A stretch of DNA of 64,000 bases, taken from Phaeodactylibacter sp. GTDB taxonomy: Bacteria > Bacteroidota > Bacteroidia > Chitinophagales > Saprospiraceae. The notes under the pieces are model-generated. The model saw nothing but the letters and a program-made list of their open reading frames with translations, did no database searches and was not told the origin of the DNA. How positions within the stretch are numbered: position 1 is the first letter of the stretch; the number at the start of each line of letters is the position of its first letter. Below are positions 38,486-47,877 of the stretch, one piece after another. The position numbers were made by a program, and so were the translations under genes. The stretch spans positions 36,190-100,189 of the forward strand of contig NZ_JALEGS010000091.1 in NCBI RefSeq assembly GCF_022763345.1. The letters run 5' to 3'.

Positions 38486-39621
38486 TCCGGTGTACCGCCT
38501 TCCCCCCCGGAAGGCTCGCCCTGGGAAGTGAACTCCGGTGCACCGTTCTGTGCATTTGTACCTTCTTTGAACGGTGCCCATTCCACCCGTGTCCGGGGCA
38601 GGCTTTCGGGGTACTCTTTTTGTATGAAGGTAATCAGCCCTTCGCGGACCTGGCAGCGCAAGTCCCAGGCTTCCGATGCATTGCGGGCACTGGTGAGGGC
38701 ACGTATTTCCATGGTGTGCCGGTCGGCATTCGTAACCTGTACCACGTTGACGCGTTGGTCCCACAACGGATTGCCCTCCAGCAACTCGGTGAACTTTTGC
38801 CGCAAGGCATCCACCGGTACCCGGTAGTCCGTGTATAAAAATACATAGGCCAGGAGCTGTGAAGAGCTGCGCGTCCAGTTTTGGAAAGGCTTTTCGTTAA
38901 AGTAATTCAGCGGAACTACCAGGCGGCGCTCATCCCAAATGCGGACGACCACGTAGGTAAGCGTAATCTCCTCCACCCGGCCCCACTCATTCTCTACGAT
39001 CACAACATCATCAATCCGGATAGGCTGTGTAAAGGCCAGCTGAAAGCCCGCCAGTAGGTTCGCGATCGACTTTTGGGCGGCCAGACCAATGATGATACCC
39101 GCTACGCCGGCTGAGGTCAGCAGGCCGGTACCCAATTCCCGTACCTTATCAAATTGCAACAGAATGAAGGCTACCGCTACAATGAATACCACCACAGAAA
39201 CCACCCGCTTGATGTACTGAAACTGTGTGATGATTTTGCGCTCCGTCAGGTTATTCTCCTTGGTGAGGCGGTAGCGGTCGCGGACCAAATCGCTCACCAC
39301 ATCGGTCAGTTCGATCAATGCCCAGCCACCGAATACATAAATGAGGCTTTCAAACAAGATGCTGAGATTGCCTGCTACCCGTTCACTTACTTCAATAAAG
39401 GCTATGGCTATATTCAGCCCGACCACCACGCCCAGAAAGCGGGCAGGGCGGCGGAGATTCCGGTTAAAGGATTGAAAAGGCAGGCTGTCCCGGCGCTCTC
39501 CGTACCAGTGGATCCCTTTAAAAATGCCCCAAAAGAGTACGAAGCCGGCAAGCCCTGCCAGTACAAGCTGTATTAAAGGCAGTAGCCAGGCATAAGAGGT
39601 TGCTAAAAGTTGGTCAAACAT
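38482..39621 (-). CDS. MscS-family mechanosensitive channel
   Basis: TM segments, GTGLLTSAGVAGIIIGLAAQKSIANLLAGFQLAFTQPIRIDDVVIVENEWGRVEEITLTYVVVR. Confidence 0.95.
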   Translation of the reverse strand: MFDQLLATSYAWLLPLIQLVLAGLAGFVLFWGIFKGIHWYGERRDSLPFQSFNRNLRRPARFLGVVVGLNIAIAFIEVSERVAGNLSILFESLIYVFGGWALIELTDVVSDLVRDRYRLTKENNLTERKIITQFQYIKRVVSVVVFIVAVAFILLQFDKVRELGTGLLTSAGVAGIIIGLAAQKSIANLLAGFQLAFTQPIRIDDVVIVENEWGRVEEITLTYVVVRIWDERRLVVPLNYFNEKPFQNWTRSSSQLLAYVFLYTDYRVPVDALRQKFTELLEGNPLWDQRVNVVQVTNADRHTMEIRALTSARNASEAWDLRCQVREGLITFIQKEYPESLPRTRVEWAPFKEGTNAQNGAPEFTSQGEPSGGEGGTPD

Positions 39622-39704
39622 AGACAGGCTTTTTAGAGGTTATCCAAAATAGGGTACTACAGATACAACTCGTCTTTTGCCCGGCTTTGTTCGATCCTGG
39701 TTGC

Positions 39705-41126
39705 TTATTCGAAAACAATGGGCTGAGTGGATGCCCCGTTTTGCCCCTGCAATACCAAATAGTACAAGCCCGGCGCCAGTTGTTGGCGGTGGAGTTGCAG
39801 GGCCGGTTGGGAGACTGTCCAGGAGCGGAGTTGCTGCCCGTTGCTGTTCATCAACCTGAGCTGAGCCGGCTGTCCCGACCAGTTGTCCAGGCGCACGGTA
39901 AAGGTAGAGCTGGCAGGGTTGGGAAAAACCATCCATCCCAATTGTGGCAATGGCTCCAGTGTAGAGGAAGGTGTACCGCAGAAGGGGTCTGACCAGCGCT
40001 CATCCGTAATAAAAACTTCATCGGTCAGGGTGTGGAGAAAGGCAACGAGGGCCTCCTGTTCTTCCTCCGTCAGGTCGAGGCGGCGGGGCGGCCCGCTGGG
40101 CCCGATACGGAGCTGATGAGACAAATTAGGATGAGGCTGCACGTTGCTGTTGTAGTGGTCCACCACTTCCTCCAGCGTTTCGAAGCGGCCATCGTGCATG
40201 TAGGGGGCAGTCAGCCCAATATTGCGGAGGGAAGGCACCTTGAAAAGCCCGATTTCCTGCGGGATACCGGTTACACCTCCCAGGCCCGGGTCGATAGAGG
40301 GGTCGGTATCCAGGCCGTTGTTGCGCGCCTCGGACGCAATGAAAGCATCTGTTCCATGGCAAACGGCACAATTCCCCAATTCCGGATCAAAAAAGACGGC
40401 TTTACCGAGGTTCTCCTGATCCGTAAAGTTGGGCAGCGGGCCCTGATTCGGCGGGCCCGGAGGGGCCTGCTGCCGTCCCTGATCCCATTTGGACTGATAG
40501 CTGACCATCGAGCGGATGAACTGGGCGAGCGCCCGGGCAATGCGGTCTTCTGTGATTGCAGCATCGCCATAGGCACTTTCAAAAAGGGAAGGATAGAACT
40601 CCGTGGTTTCCAGACGGTAAATAAGTTCGTCCAGCGTAAGTCCCATTTCCACGGGGTCCTGAATCGGCAACAGCGCCTGTTCTTCCAGGGTGCCGGACCG
40701 CTCATCCCAAAAGAAATGCCCGTTAGGATAATACTTAGCCATGCTCAGCCCCATGGAGTGCCGGGCGGTATGTTCCCCATCGAAGCCTTCGCTCAGCGCG
40801 GCATCATCCGAGAAAGCGAGTTCCTGTTTGTGGCAGGAGGCGCAGGCTACCGTTTGGTTGACCGACAGGCGGGTATCGTAAAAGAGGACCCGGCCCAGGG
40901 TTGCCCCTTCATCGGTGACGGGGTTATCAGCGGGTGTATTATCTGCACCCTGAATGGGGGGCGCATTGAAAAAAGGCGGCAAAGGCAGGTTGGCATAATT
41001 GAAGGGCGCTTCTTCAGGCAGGTCCAGGCAGTCATTACCAACAGGGTCAAAATCGGGGCCGAATGCCGTTAGGGCTAACAACAAAGCGAAAACAGCGGTG
41101 AGGGTTACGATCCGGGGCATAGTCAT
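39705..41126 (-). CDS. Di-haem cytochrome c peroxidase with T9SS-type C-terminal sorting domain
   Basis: CASCHKQE and CAVCHGTD haem motifs, PYMHDGRFETLEEVVDHYN, C-terminal VFPNPASSTFTVRL...GLYYLVLQGQNG. Confidence 0.94.
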   Translation of the reverse strand: MTMPRIVTLTAVFALLLALTAFGPDFDPVGNDCLDLPEEAPFNYANLPLPPFFNAPPIQGADNTPADNPVTDEGATLGRVLFYDTRLSVNQTVACASCHKQELAFSDDAALSEGFDGEHTARHSMGLSMAKYYPNGHFFWDERSGTLEEQALLPIQDPVEMGLTLDELIYRLETTEFYPSLFESAYGDAAITEDRIARALAQFIRSMVSYQSKWDQGRQQAPPGPPNQGPLPNFTDQENLGKAVFFDPELGNCAVCHGTDAFIASEARNNGLDTDPSIDPGLGGVTGIPQEIGLFKVPSLRNIGLTAPYMHDGRFETLEEVVDHYNSNVQPHPNLSHQLRIGPSGPPRRLDLTEEEQEALVAFLHTLTDEVFITDERWSDPFCGTPSSTLEPLPQLGWMVFPNPASSTFTVRLDNWSGQPAQLRLMNSNGQQLRSWTVSQPALQLHRQQLAPGLYYLVLQGQNGASTQPIVFE

Positions 41127-41206
41127 AGCAGTAGGGTGTTTTTGTGTCACCTTTAGACTAGACAAAAATAGGAAAGTTTAAACGGGGAAAAGAGTGGGAG
41201 AGAAAA

Positions 41207-41257
41207 GTAGGCAGCCCCTACAATTAAAACTAGTGAGTGTAGCTAGGGGCTGCTTAC
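41207..41257 (-). terminator. Strong hairpin between HD-domain gene and cytochrome peroxidase gene
   Basis: GTAGGCAGCCCCTA...TAGGGGCTGCTTAC inverted repeat; on the minus strand followed by CTACTTTTCTCT. Confidence 0.6.
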
Positions 41258-41325
41258 AAAATTTACGCCTATATCATCAAACTATAACGTAAACGGCCGG
41301 GCAGCCCAATGCGCTGCTTTGCGCA

Positions 41326-41919
41326 CTAATTTTTTTCGTATTCGGCTACAAGTTCCTTTAATTCAGACAGGTAGCGCTGTTTTTTGGGGGCGCGCCGCTT
41401 GCGGTTGGTGTGGGTAAAAAAGCTGTGCTGTTCCAGAAAACTGACCTGAATGCGGTTCCAGGCTTCCTCAGAAGTGAGCACATTGGAGGCTTTAAGCTCC
41501 TCAAAAAGGGTACGGCCAATATCATAGAAATCGTCACGGCCCAGGTAGTCGAGGTCGGCATCACACATGATTTGCTCCAGTTCATTGTTGGGAGTCTGTG
41601 GGATTTTAGTGGCCATGATCATACCGCAGATGCGCTCGATTTCCTTTGGTTTGTAGCCGTAGCGGGGCAGGTGGTCGCGGGCGATGCCGCAGCCGAGGCG
41701 CTCGTGCTCCTGTGCGGAGATGGTAAAGCCGGAATCGTGGAACAGGGCGGCTGTTTTCAGCAGCATCTCCTCGTAGGGGGTCACCTTTTCGTAATAGCAG
41801 AGCTCCTCTACGGTGTACAGTACATCAAGCGTGTGATGAATGCCGTGGTAGTAGAGCTGATTACTAAGTTCGGATTCCAGTTTGTCGAGGATAAAAGCTT
41901 TCGCTGCGTGAAAATTCAT
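41326..41919 (-). CDS. HD-domain phosphohydrolase
   Basis: YYHGIHHTLDVLYTVEEL, LKTAALFHDSGF, CDADLDYLGRDDF. Confidence 0.88.
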   Translation of the reverse strand: MNFHAAKAFILDKLESELSNQLYYHGIHHTLDVLYTVEELCYYEKVTPYEEMLLKTAALFHDSGFTISAQEHERLGCGIARDHLPRYGYKPKEIERICGMIMATKIPQTPNNELEQIMCDADLDYLGRDDFYDIGRTLFEELKASNVLTSEEAWNRIQVSFLEQHSFFTHTNRKRRAPKKQRYLSELKELVAEYEKN

Positions 41920-42116
41920 GGTTTAGCTTTAATGCCGGTACCGGTTGGTTTCCTGCTGTTCGTTTGATGATCGGCTCCTAAATTTAACCACTTCGCACGG
42001 ATTACGCAAGGGGAGTGCTTGCGCACAAAGCCGAAGGCAGTCTGTTTCAGGGGTCTTTTAACGAAACGGAAGTGGCAATTCTTATGCAGGGTGGGATTTT
42101 TTTTGGGTTTGCGGGC

Positions 42117-42160
42117 AATAAAAAAATCGCGACCGCAGCAGTTGTTGCCCCGATCGCGAT
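42117..42160 (-). terminator. Rho-independent terminator of DUF4920 gene
   Basis: Minus strand ATCGCGA...TCGCGAT stem followed by T-run (plus-strand A-run 42119-42126). Confidence 0.72.
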
Positions 42161-42185
42161 TCCGTTCTGTCTGAAATATTAATTT

Positions 42186-42710
42186 CTATTCCTCCAGCAG
42201 CAGTACACCGCTCGCCAGGAACTTTGTTTCCTTTTTAGGCTCGGTGATGGCCTCAATTTCTTCCTGTGACTTGCCTGCGTCCTCAGCGTAGTGGCGCAGC
42301 TCGTCTACCGGTGTTTCTTCCACGAATGCGTAGCCGTCCATGATGACCTTGCGGCCAGCGATGTCCTTAGGCATGAAGAAGCCGTAGTCCTTAAAGCGCA
42401 CCATGATGGGCTCTGCGTCCGGATCGTCAGAAGCGATGGTCATCCAGCAGCCTTTGGCCTGACAGACTTCCTGTACCGTACCGGTGAACTTAACGGCTAC
42501 AGAGTCCGCAGCTTCAGTTTCCATCTTGCTGCTCAGGTCCTGATAAGAAATGGCCCCATCGGCAGTGATGGCTTCGCCAAAAGTTTGCGGCTCGGCAGGC
42601 GCTTCCGTTGCTGTGGTTTCAGTAGTTGCTTCTTCCGCCGGAGCGCTTTCGGAATTACAGGAAAACAAGAGGGCGGCAAAGGTGCCGGCAAATAATAGTT
42701 TCTTCAACAT
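42186..42710 (-). CDS. DUF4920-like lipoprotein
   Basis: LLFSCNSE lipobox; FTGTVQEVCQAKGCWMTI and VRFKDYGFFMPKDIAGRKVIMDGYA. Confidence 0.85.
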   Translation of the reverse strand: MLKKLLFAGTFAALLFSCNSESAPAEEATTETTATEAPAEPQTFGEAITADGAISYQDLSSKMETEAADSVAVKFTGTVQEVCQAKGCWMTIASDDPDAEPIMVRFKDYGFFMPKDIAGRKVIMDGYAFVEETPVDELRHYAEDAGKSQEEIEAITEPKKETKFLASGVLLLEE

Positions 42711-43062
42711 GATTTCTTGATTTTGATTTCTTTACGGCCTTTTGGGGCGTAGCAGCGCAAAGATACGGGCTCTGGAGCAGGTTGCCAATATTATATGAAG
42801 GAATTGTCGGATGAGTGTGTACAGTGAGGACTAGCGCATGAAAGCGGTTTCAGTTCCAAAACGGTGTTCAATGCATGCTTCAAAAAGATGAAAGGCCTGA
42901 TGCACGGTGAGTGGGTAAGGCGGCTATGCAAACCCAATTAAGGCTTCCATCCCACGTTGTTTGAACTACCCCAACGCCCACTTCCAAACACCAACCGTCC
43001 GATATCGAACAGGTAGCAAAAACCCGAAAGCGTAAAACCCTGTTAATCAACACCTCTATTTT

Positions 43063-43078
43063 TGGCACGACTCCTGCA
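43063..43078 (+). promoter_or_regulatory. Sigma-54 (-24/-12) promoter
   Basis: TGGCAC-GACTC-CTGCA matches TGGCAC-N5-TTGCW at all but one position; precedes an operon with an NtrC-type activator. Confidence 0.8.
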
Positions 43079-43106
43079 CCCCTCTCAGCAAAACAATACC
43101 TGAGAG

Positions 43107-44357
43107 ATGGACCGACCAATATCTGACACCAAGAAAAAGCGCCGCCTGGGCAAAAACGCCCTCCGCATTACCGGGCTGATTGCTGTATTAGTTGGCGCCC
43201 TGTTTGTGCTGCGCAGCATGCTCACCAAAGAGCTGGACCGCAAAGATTTTCAAACAGCTACCGTTGAGGTGGGCAAAGTGGAAGAGGCCATCACCGCTTC
43301 CGGGCTGGTCGTGCCGGCCTTTGAGCAGCAACTCACCGCCCCTGTCACCGCTGCTATTCAGGAGGTGCACCGGCAGTCTGGCGATCAGGTGGAGCGGGGA
43401 GACACCATTCTCCAACTCGACGAAGAATACATCCGCCTGCAGTACGAATCGCTGGCCGATCAGCTGGAGCTGAAGAAGAACAAAATCACCCGGCTACGGC
43501 ACGAGTACGACAAAAACATTCAGGACCTGGCTTACGAAAGCGAAATCAAAGCCCTGCAAATCTCCAGTCTGGAGGCTCAACTGGCAGACACCAAGCGCCT
43601 GCGTGAAATCGGCTCCGCTACCCCGGAGGAAGTCGATCAGGCTCAACTACAGCTGGATATTGCCCGCCTGGAAAAGCAAAAACTGGACAACGAACTGCGC
43701 TTCCGTGAACAGGTCCTGCCCGGCGACCGCCGCAACCTGGAACTTGAAGTCCGCATGGAGGAAAAGAAAAGCAGTGAGCTCTCCCGAAAGCTTCGGGAAA
43801 CGAGCGTCATCGCACCCCGCTCTGGTGTCATCACCTGGATTAATGAAGACCTCGGCAAGCAGGTCAGCGAAGGCGAACTCCTGGTCCGTCTGGCCGACCT
43901 TCAGCGCTACCGCATCGAAGCGACCTGCTCCGACCGCTACGCCGCTCAGGTCAAAATAGGGCTGCCGGTGCGGGTGCGCATCAATCAAACGGACCTGAAC
44001 GGGCGCATCTCCACTATCCTGCCGGCAGTGGAAAACAACACCGTGGCCTTCATCGTCGAGCTGGACGAGCCCGACCACCCCAAACTGCGCCCCAACCGCC
44101 GCGTGGAGGTCTTCCTCATCGCCAATGCCCGCGAGCAAGCCCTGCGCCTGAAAAACGGGCCGGCCTTCCGTGGCAAAACCATACAGCCGCTGTTTGTCGT
44201 GGACGGCACGGAAGCCCGCCGCACGGAAGCCCGCATTGGCCTCACTAGCGTCGACTACGTGGAGCTGCTGGAAACCGACCTGCAGCCCGGCCAGCAAGTC
44301 ATCATTTCCGATATGGCTGCCTACGAACACCTGGATAAAATCAAGCTCGAAGAATAA
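43107..44357 (+). CDS. HlyD/MacA-type periplasmic adaptor subunit
   Basis: N-terminal TM, ITASGLVVPAFEQQLTAPVTAAIQEVHRQSGDQVERGDTILQLD, coiled coil, VIAPRSGVITWINEDLGKQVSEGELLVRLADL. Confidence 0.93.
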   Translation: MDRPISDTKKKRRLGKNALRITGLIAVLVGALFVLRSMLTKELDRKDFQTATVEVGKVEEAITASGLVVPAFEQQLTAPVTAAIQEVHRQSGDQVERGDTILQLDEEYIRLQYESLADQLELKKNKITRLRHEYDKNIQDLAYESEIKALQISSLEAQLADTKRLREIGSATPEEVDQAQLQLDIARLEKQKLDNELRFREQVLPGDRRNLELEVRMEEKKSSELSRKLRETSVIAPRSGVITWINEDLGKQVSEGELLVRLADLQRYRIEATCSDRYAAQVKIGLPVRVRINQTDLNGRISTILPAVENNTVAFIVELDEPDHPKLRPNRRVEVFLIANAREQALRLKNGPAFRGKTIQPLFVVDGTEARRTEARIGLTSVDYVELLETDLQPGQQVIISDMAAYEHLDKIKLEE

Positions 44358-44399
44358 ACGCTCGCTGCCACCCATTCACAAGCGATCAAAACCTAAGCC

Positions 44400-45827
44400 A
44401 TGAAACGAATCATCACCTTCTACCTAAGCCTGTTGCCCATCGCCCTCGTGGCACAGGTGCTGCCCGACAGCCTGCAACTGGAAGCCTTCCTCCAACTGGC
44501 CGAAGCGCGCAGCCTGGACCGGCAGCAAGCTGAAACAGACCTGGAACTGGCAGAGCTGGATTTCCGGTTGTTCCGCGCCAGCCAGCGGCCACAAATTCTG
44601 GCGAGCGCCAATCTCCCCAACTACCAGCGTACCGTAAGTGAAATTGTGCAGCCAAATGGCACGGTGCTCTTCCAGCCCATCCGCAACAACAACAGCGCCC
44701 TGGGGCTACGCCTCACACAGGCCATCCCGGCTACCGGGGGCACCCTGTTTGTGCAAAGCAATCTGCAGCGCTTCGATGACTTTGAAGGGAACAACTCCCT
44801 CTACAACGGCATTCCCGTCCGCATAGGACTGGCACAACCCCTGTTTGGCTTCAACGAGCAAAAGTGGGCGCAACAACTGGCGCCCGTACGCCTGACCGAA
44901 GCGCAGAAGCAATACCGCGCCGACCGGGCTACCATCCGTACCGCAGCCACCCGACTGTTTTTTAATTTCCTTTATGCCCGTACGGAACTCGACATCGCTA
45001 TTGCCAATCAGGAAAGCAATCAGGAGCTGTTCGAAATCGCACAGGAACGACATAACCTGGGCAAAATTTCGGACAGCGACCTGATGCAACTACAGGTCAG
45101 CCTGCTTTCTGCACAGCGCAGCCGCCGCAATGCAGAGCAGACCTACCGCGACCGGGCAGCTCAAATCCGGGCTTTCCTGGGCTTGTCACCGGAGGCAGAC
45201 CTGCCTTATCCCAAACGGCCAGGCACGCCTCCCGAGGTTACCCTTGAACCGGAAGCAGCCATTGCCGAAGCATTCAAAAACCGCCCGGAGCTGGACCGAT
45301 ATGCCCGCCGCATCCTCGAAGCCGAACAGGAAGTGGCCCGCGCCAAAGGGCAGGGCGGCTTTCAGGCTGACCTGATCGCTTCTGTGGGCTGGACCCGTTC
45401 GGCTCAGGACCTGGAGCAGATTTACCAGTCGCCACTGAACGAACAGCTGATACAGGTACAAGTGAGCGTACCTATACTGGACTGGGGCGCACAGCGTAGC
45501 CGCGTAGCCCTGCAGCAGGCCCGCCTCGAACTCGAGCAGCGGCAGGTTCAACAGGAAGAACTGGATTTTCAGACCGATGTACGGCAGACCTTGCAGCAGG
45601 TCCAAAACCTGCAGCAGGAGGTACAACTGGCACAATCCCTGACCAACCTGGCACAGGAGCGCTTCCGCATCGCACTGGAAAGCTACCGCCTCGGCGGCAT
45701 TGATATCACGAATCTCATCATCAGTCAGCAGGAGAAAGACCTGGCCATGCGCACCTATATTTTCGCCCTGGGCGACTACTGGCAGGCCTACTACGAACTG
45801 CAGCGGCTGACTTTAATCGAATTTTAA
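44400..45827 (+). CDS. TolC-family outer membrane efflux protein
   Basis: Signal peptide, OEP-type helices, LAQERFRIALESYRLGGIDITNLIISQQEKDLA. Confidence 0.93.
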   Translation: MKRIITFYLSLLPIALVAQVLPDSLQLEAFLQLAEARSLDRQQAETDLELAELDFRLFRASQRPQILASANLPNYQRTVSEIVQPNGTVLFQPIRNNNSALGLRLTQAIPATGGTLFVQSNLQRFDDFEGNNSLYNGIPVRIGLAQPLFGFNEQKWAQQLAPVRLTEAQKQYRADRATIRTAATRLFFNFLYARTELDIAIANQESNQELFEIAQERHNLGKISDSDLMQLQVSLLSAQRSRRNAEQTYRDRAAQIRAFLGLSPEADLPYPKRPGTPPEVTLEPEAAIAEAFKNRPELDRYARRILEAEQEVARAKGQGGFQADLIASVGWTRSAQDLEQIYQSPLNEQLIQVQVSVPILDWGAQRSRVALQQARLELEQRQVQQEELDFQTDVRQTLQQVQNLQQEVQLAQSLTNLAQERFRIALESYRLGGIDITNLIISQQEKDLAMRTYIFALGDYWQAYYELQRLTLIEF

Positions 45828-45848
45828 ATTTTCAAAAATACCTACGCC

Positions 45849-46514
45849 ATGATACAGCTTGAAAACATCACCAAAGTCTATCAGACCAAAGTCATTGAAA
45901 CCACTGCCCTTGACAACATCAACATCGAAGTGCCGGAGGGCGAATTCCTATCCATCATGGGCCCGTCCGGCTGCGGCAAAAGCACCCTGCTCAACATCAT
46001 GGGCATGATTGATGAGCCCACTACCGGGCAGGTCACGGTTGCCGGAAAGTTGGTGGGCAATTACCACTCCAAAGCCACGGCCCGTTTTCGCAATGAGCAA
46101 CTGGGCTTCATTTTCCAGAGCTTTCACCTCATCAATGAGCTGTCGGTCATCGATAATGTGGAGTTGCCGCTGATTTACCGTAAGGTGTCAGGCAAGCAAC
46201 GGCGGCAGATGGCCGAAGCGGCCCTCACCCAAGTCGGGCTAAGCAACCGCATGAAGCACTTCCCCTCGCAATTGTCGGGCGGTCAGAAGCAGCGGGTAGC
46301 CATCGCCCGGGCCATCGTCGGGCAGCCGCGCATCATTCTGGCTGACGAGCCTACGGGAAATTTGGACTCCGCCATGGGCAACGAAATCATGGACATCCTC
46401 ATGCGCCTCAATCAGGGACAGGGCACGACCATCGTCATGGTCACCCACGATGAAACCATGGCCCGCAAGACCCACCGCCTGGTCCGCCTTTTTGATGGGC
46501 AGCAAGTATCCTAA
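45849..46514 (+). CDS. ABC transporter ATP-binding protein (MacB/LolD-like)
   Basis: GPSGCGKSTLLNIMG, LSGGQKQRVAIARAI, ILADEPTGNLD. Confidence 0.97.
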   Translation: MIQLENITKVYQTKVIETTALDNINIEVPEGEFLSIMGPSGCGKSTLLNIMGMIDEPTTGQVTVAGKLVGNYHSKATARFRNEQLGFIFQSFHLINELSVIDNVELPLIYRKVSGKQRRQMAEAALTQVGLSNRMKHFPSQLSGGQKQRVAIARAIVGQPRIILADEPTGNLDSAMGNEIMDILMRLNQGQGTTIVMVTHDETMARKTHRLVRLFDGQQVS

Positions 46515-46536
46515 AACCCTGTAAAACGAACTTCTT

Positions 46537-47877
46537 ATGTTTAGCAGTTATTTCAAATTAGCGATCAAGGTGCTGGGGCGGCACCGGTTCTTCACCTTCA
46601 TCAGCCTTTTCGGCATCAGCTTCACCCTGATGATTTTGATGGTGACGACTTCCTTCCTGGAGACCGAGCTGGGCAGCCATCCGCCCCTGACTGAAAAAGA
46701 CCGCATGGTCCTCCTGCCCCGCCTCATCATGAAGCAGATGGTGACCGACACTACCTGGTCTGTAGACACCACGATGCTCGATGGGCAGCCTGCTTACGAC
46801 AGCACCTTCACGGTGGGTAAGAAGCGGCAGAACAGTTATTCTTCCTCTTCCCTGAGCTATTCCTTCCTGGACCGCTATATGCGGGATATTCCAGGTGCGG
46901 AAGCACACAGTTTTTTCTGTTCGAATACCCAATTTGATATTTTTATCAACGGCAAAAAGCTCAACTTTAAAACCTTGTACAGTGATGCCACCTACTGGGA
47001 AATTTTTGACTTTAACTTTCTGGCGGGGCGCCCCTTCCAGCCTTCCGAGGTGGAGCGGCAGGTACAGGTAGCGGTATTGTCGCGTAAAGCCGCCGTGGAT
47101 TACTTTGGGACAACAGAGCAGGTAGTCGGCCGCAGTATCGAGATGGATGGGAAACAACTGGAAGTCATCGGCATCGTGGAGCAGCCTTCCAACTCCAAGG
47201 ATTATGTGACCTCAGAGGTGTACCTGCCACTCACCCTGATGTCAGGGTCTGCCCTGACGGAAACTGGCTTCCACGGCCCATTTGCAGCCGTCTTTCTGGC
47301 AGAAAGCCCGCAGGCCCGGTCAACAATCGTGGAATCGATCCGCCAAAAAGCCGACCGTATCCCATTGCCTAACCCGGAAGACTACAACAAGCTGGAGCTC
47401 ATGCCGGCTACAGTGATCGGGCTGTATGCCTATTACATGATGCCGGTACAGGACGACCCGGAAGGCGCGCTGCAAATGTTTACCCTGGTAGCCATCGGCC
47501 TCATGCTGTTGTTTATCCTCCTGCCCACCCTCAACCTGATCAACCTCAACATCAGCCGGGCCATGGAGCGCTCCGCAGAAATCGGGGTGCGCAAGGCTTT
47601 TGGGGCGTATTCCGGCAGCATCCTGGCACAGCTTGTGTTTGAGAATGTCGTGCTGACTTTCCTGGGCGGTGTCCTGGGATGGGTCTTTGCCCTTACCCTG
47701 ATTTACCTGGTCAATGACAGTCAGGTGCTGGGCGATACCCAACTGCAGTTCAACACCGCCGTCTTCCTGTACAGCCTGCTGATCTGCCTGGTCTTTGGCA
47801 TCCTTTCCGGCCTGCTGCCCGCCTACCGCATGTCCAAACTTCATATCGTGAACGCCATAAAATTCAATGCCCTATGA
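46537..47877 (+). CDS. ABC transporter permease (MacB_PCD/FtsX-like)
   Basis: N-terminal TM, periplasmic domain, NLINLNISRAMERSAEIGVRKAFGAYSGSILAQLVFENVVLTFLGG. Confidence 0.93.
   Translation: MFSSYFKLAIKVLGRHRFFTFISLFGISFTLMILMVTTSFLETELGSHPPLTEKDRMVLLPRLIMKQMVTDTTWSVDTTMLDGQPAYDSTFTVGKKRQNSYSSSSLSYSFLDRYMRDIPGAEAHSFFCSNTQFDIFINGKKLNFKTLYSDATYWEIFDFNFLAGRPFQPSEVERQVQVAVLSRKAAVDYFGTTEQVVGRSIEMDGKQLEVIGIVEQPSNSKDYVTSEVYLPLTLMSGSALTETGFHGPFAAVFLAESPQARSTIVESIRQKADRIPLPNPEDYNKLELMPATVIGLYAYYMMPVQDDPEGALQMFTLVAIGLMLLFILLPTLNLINLNISRAMERSAEIGVRKAFGAYSGSILAQLVFENVVLTFLGGVLGWVFALTLIYLVNDSQVLGDTQLQFNTAVFLYSLLICLVFGILSGLLPAYRMSKLHIVNAIKFNAL

Noticed and set aside
40032-41072. 346-aa plus-strand ORF opposite the cytochrome c peroxidase
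   Set aside because: Antisense shadow; the minus strand carries both CxxCH haem motifs and a T9SS tail.
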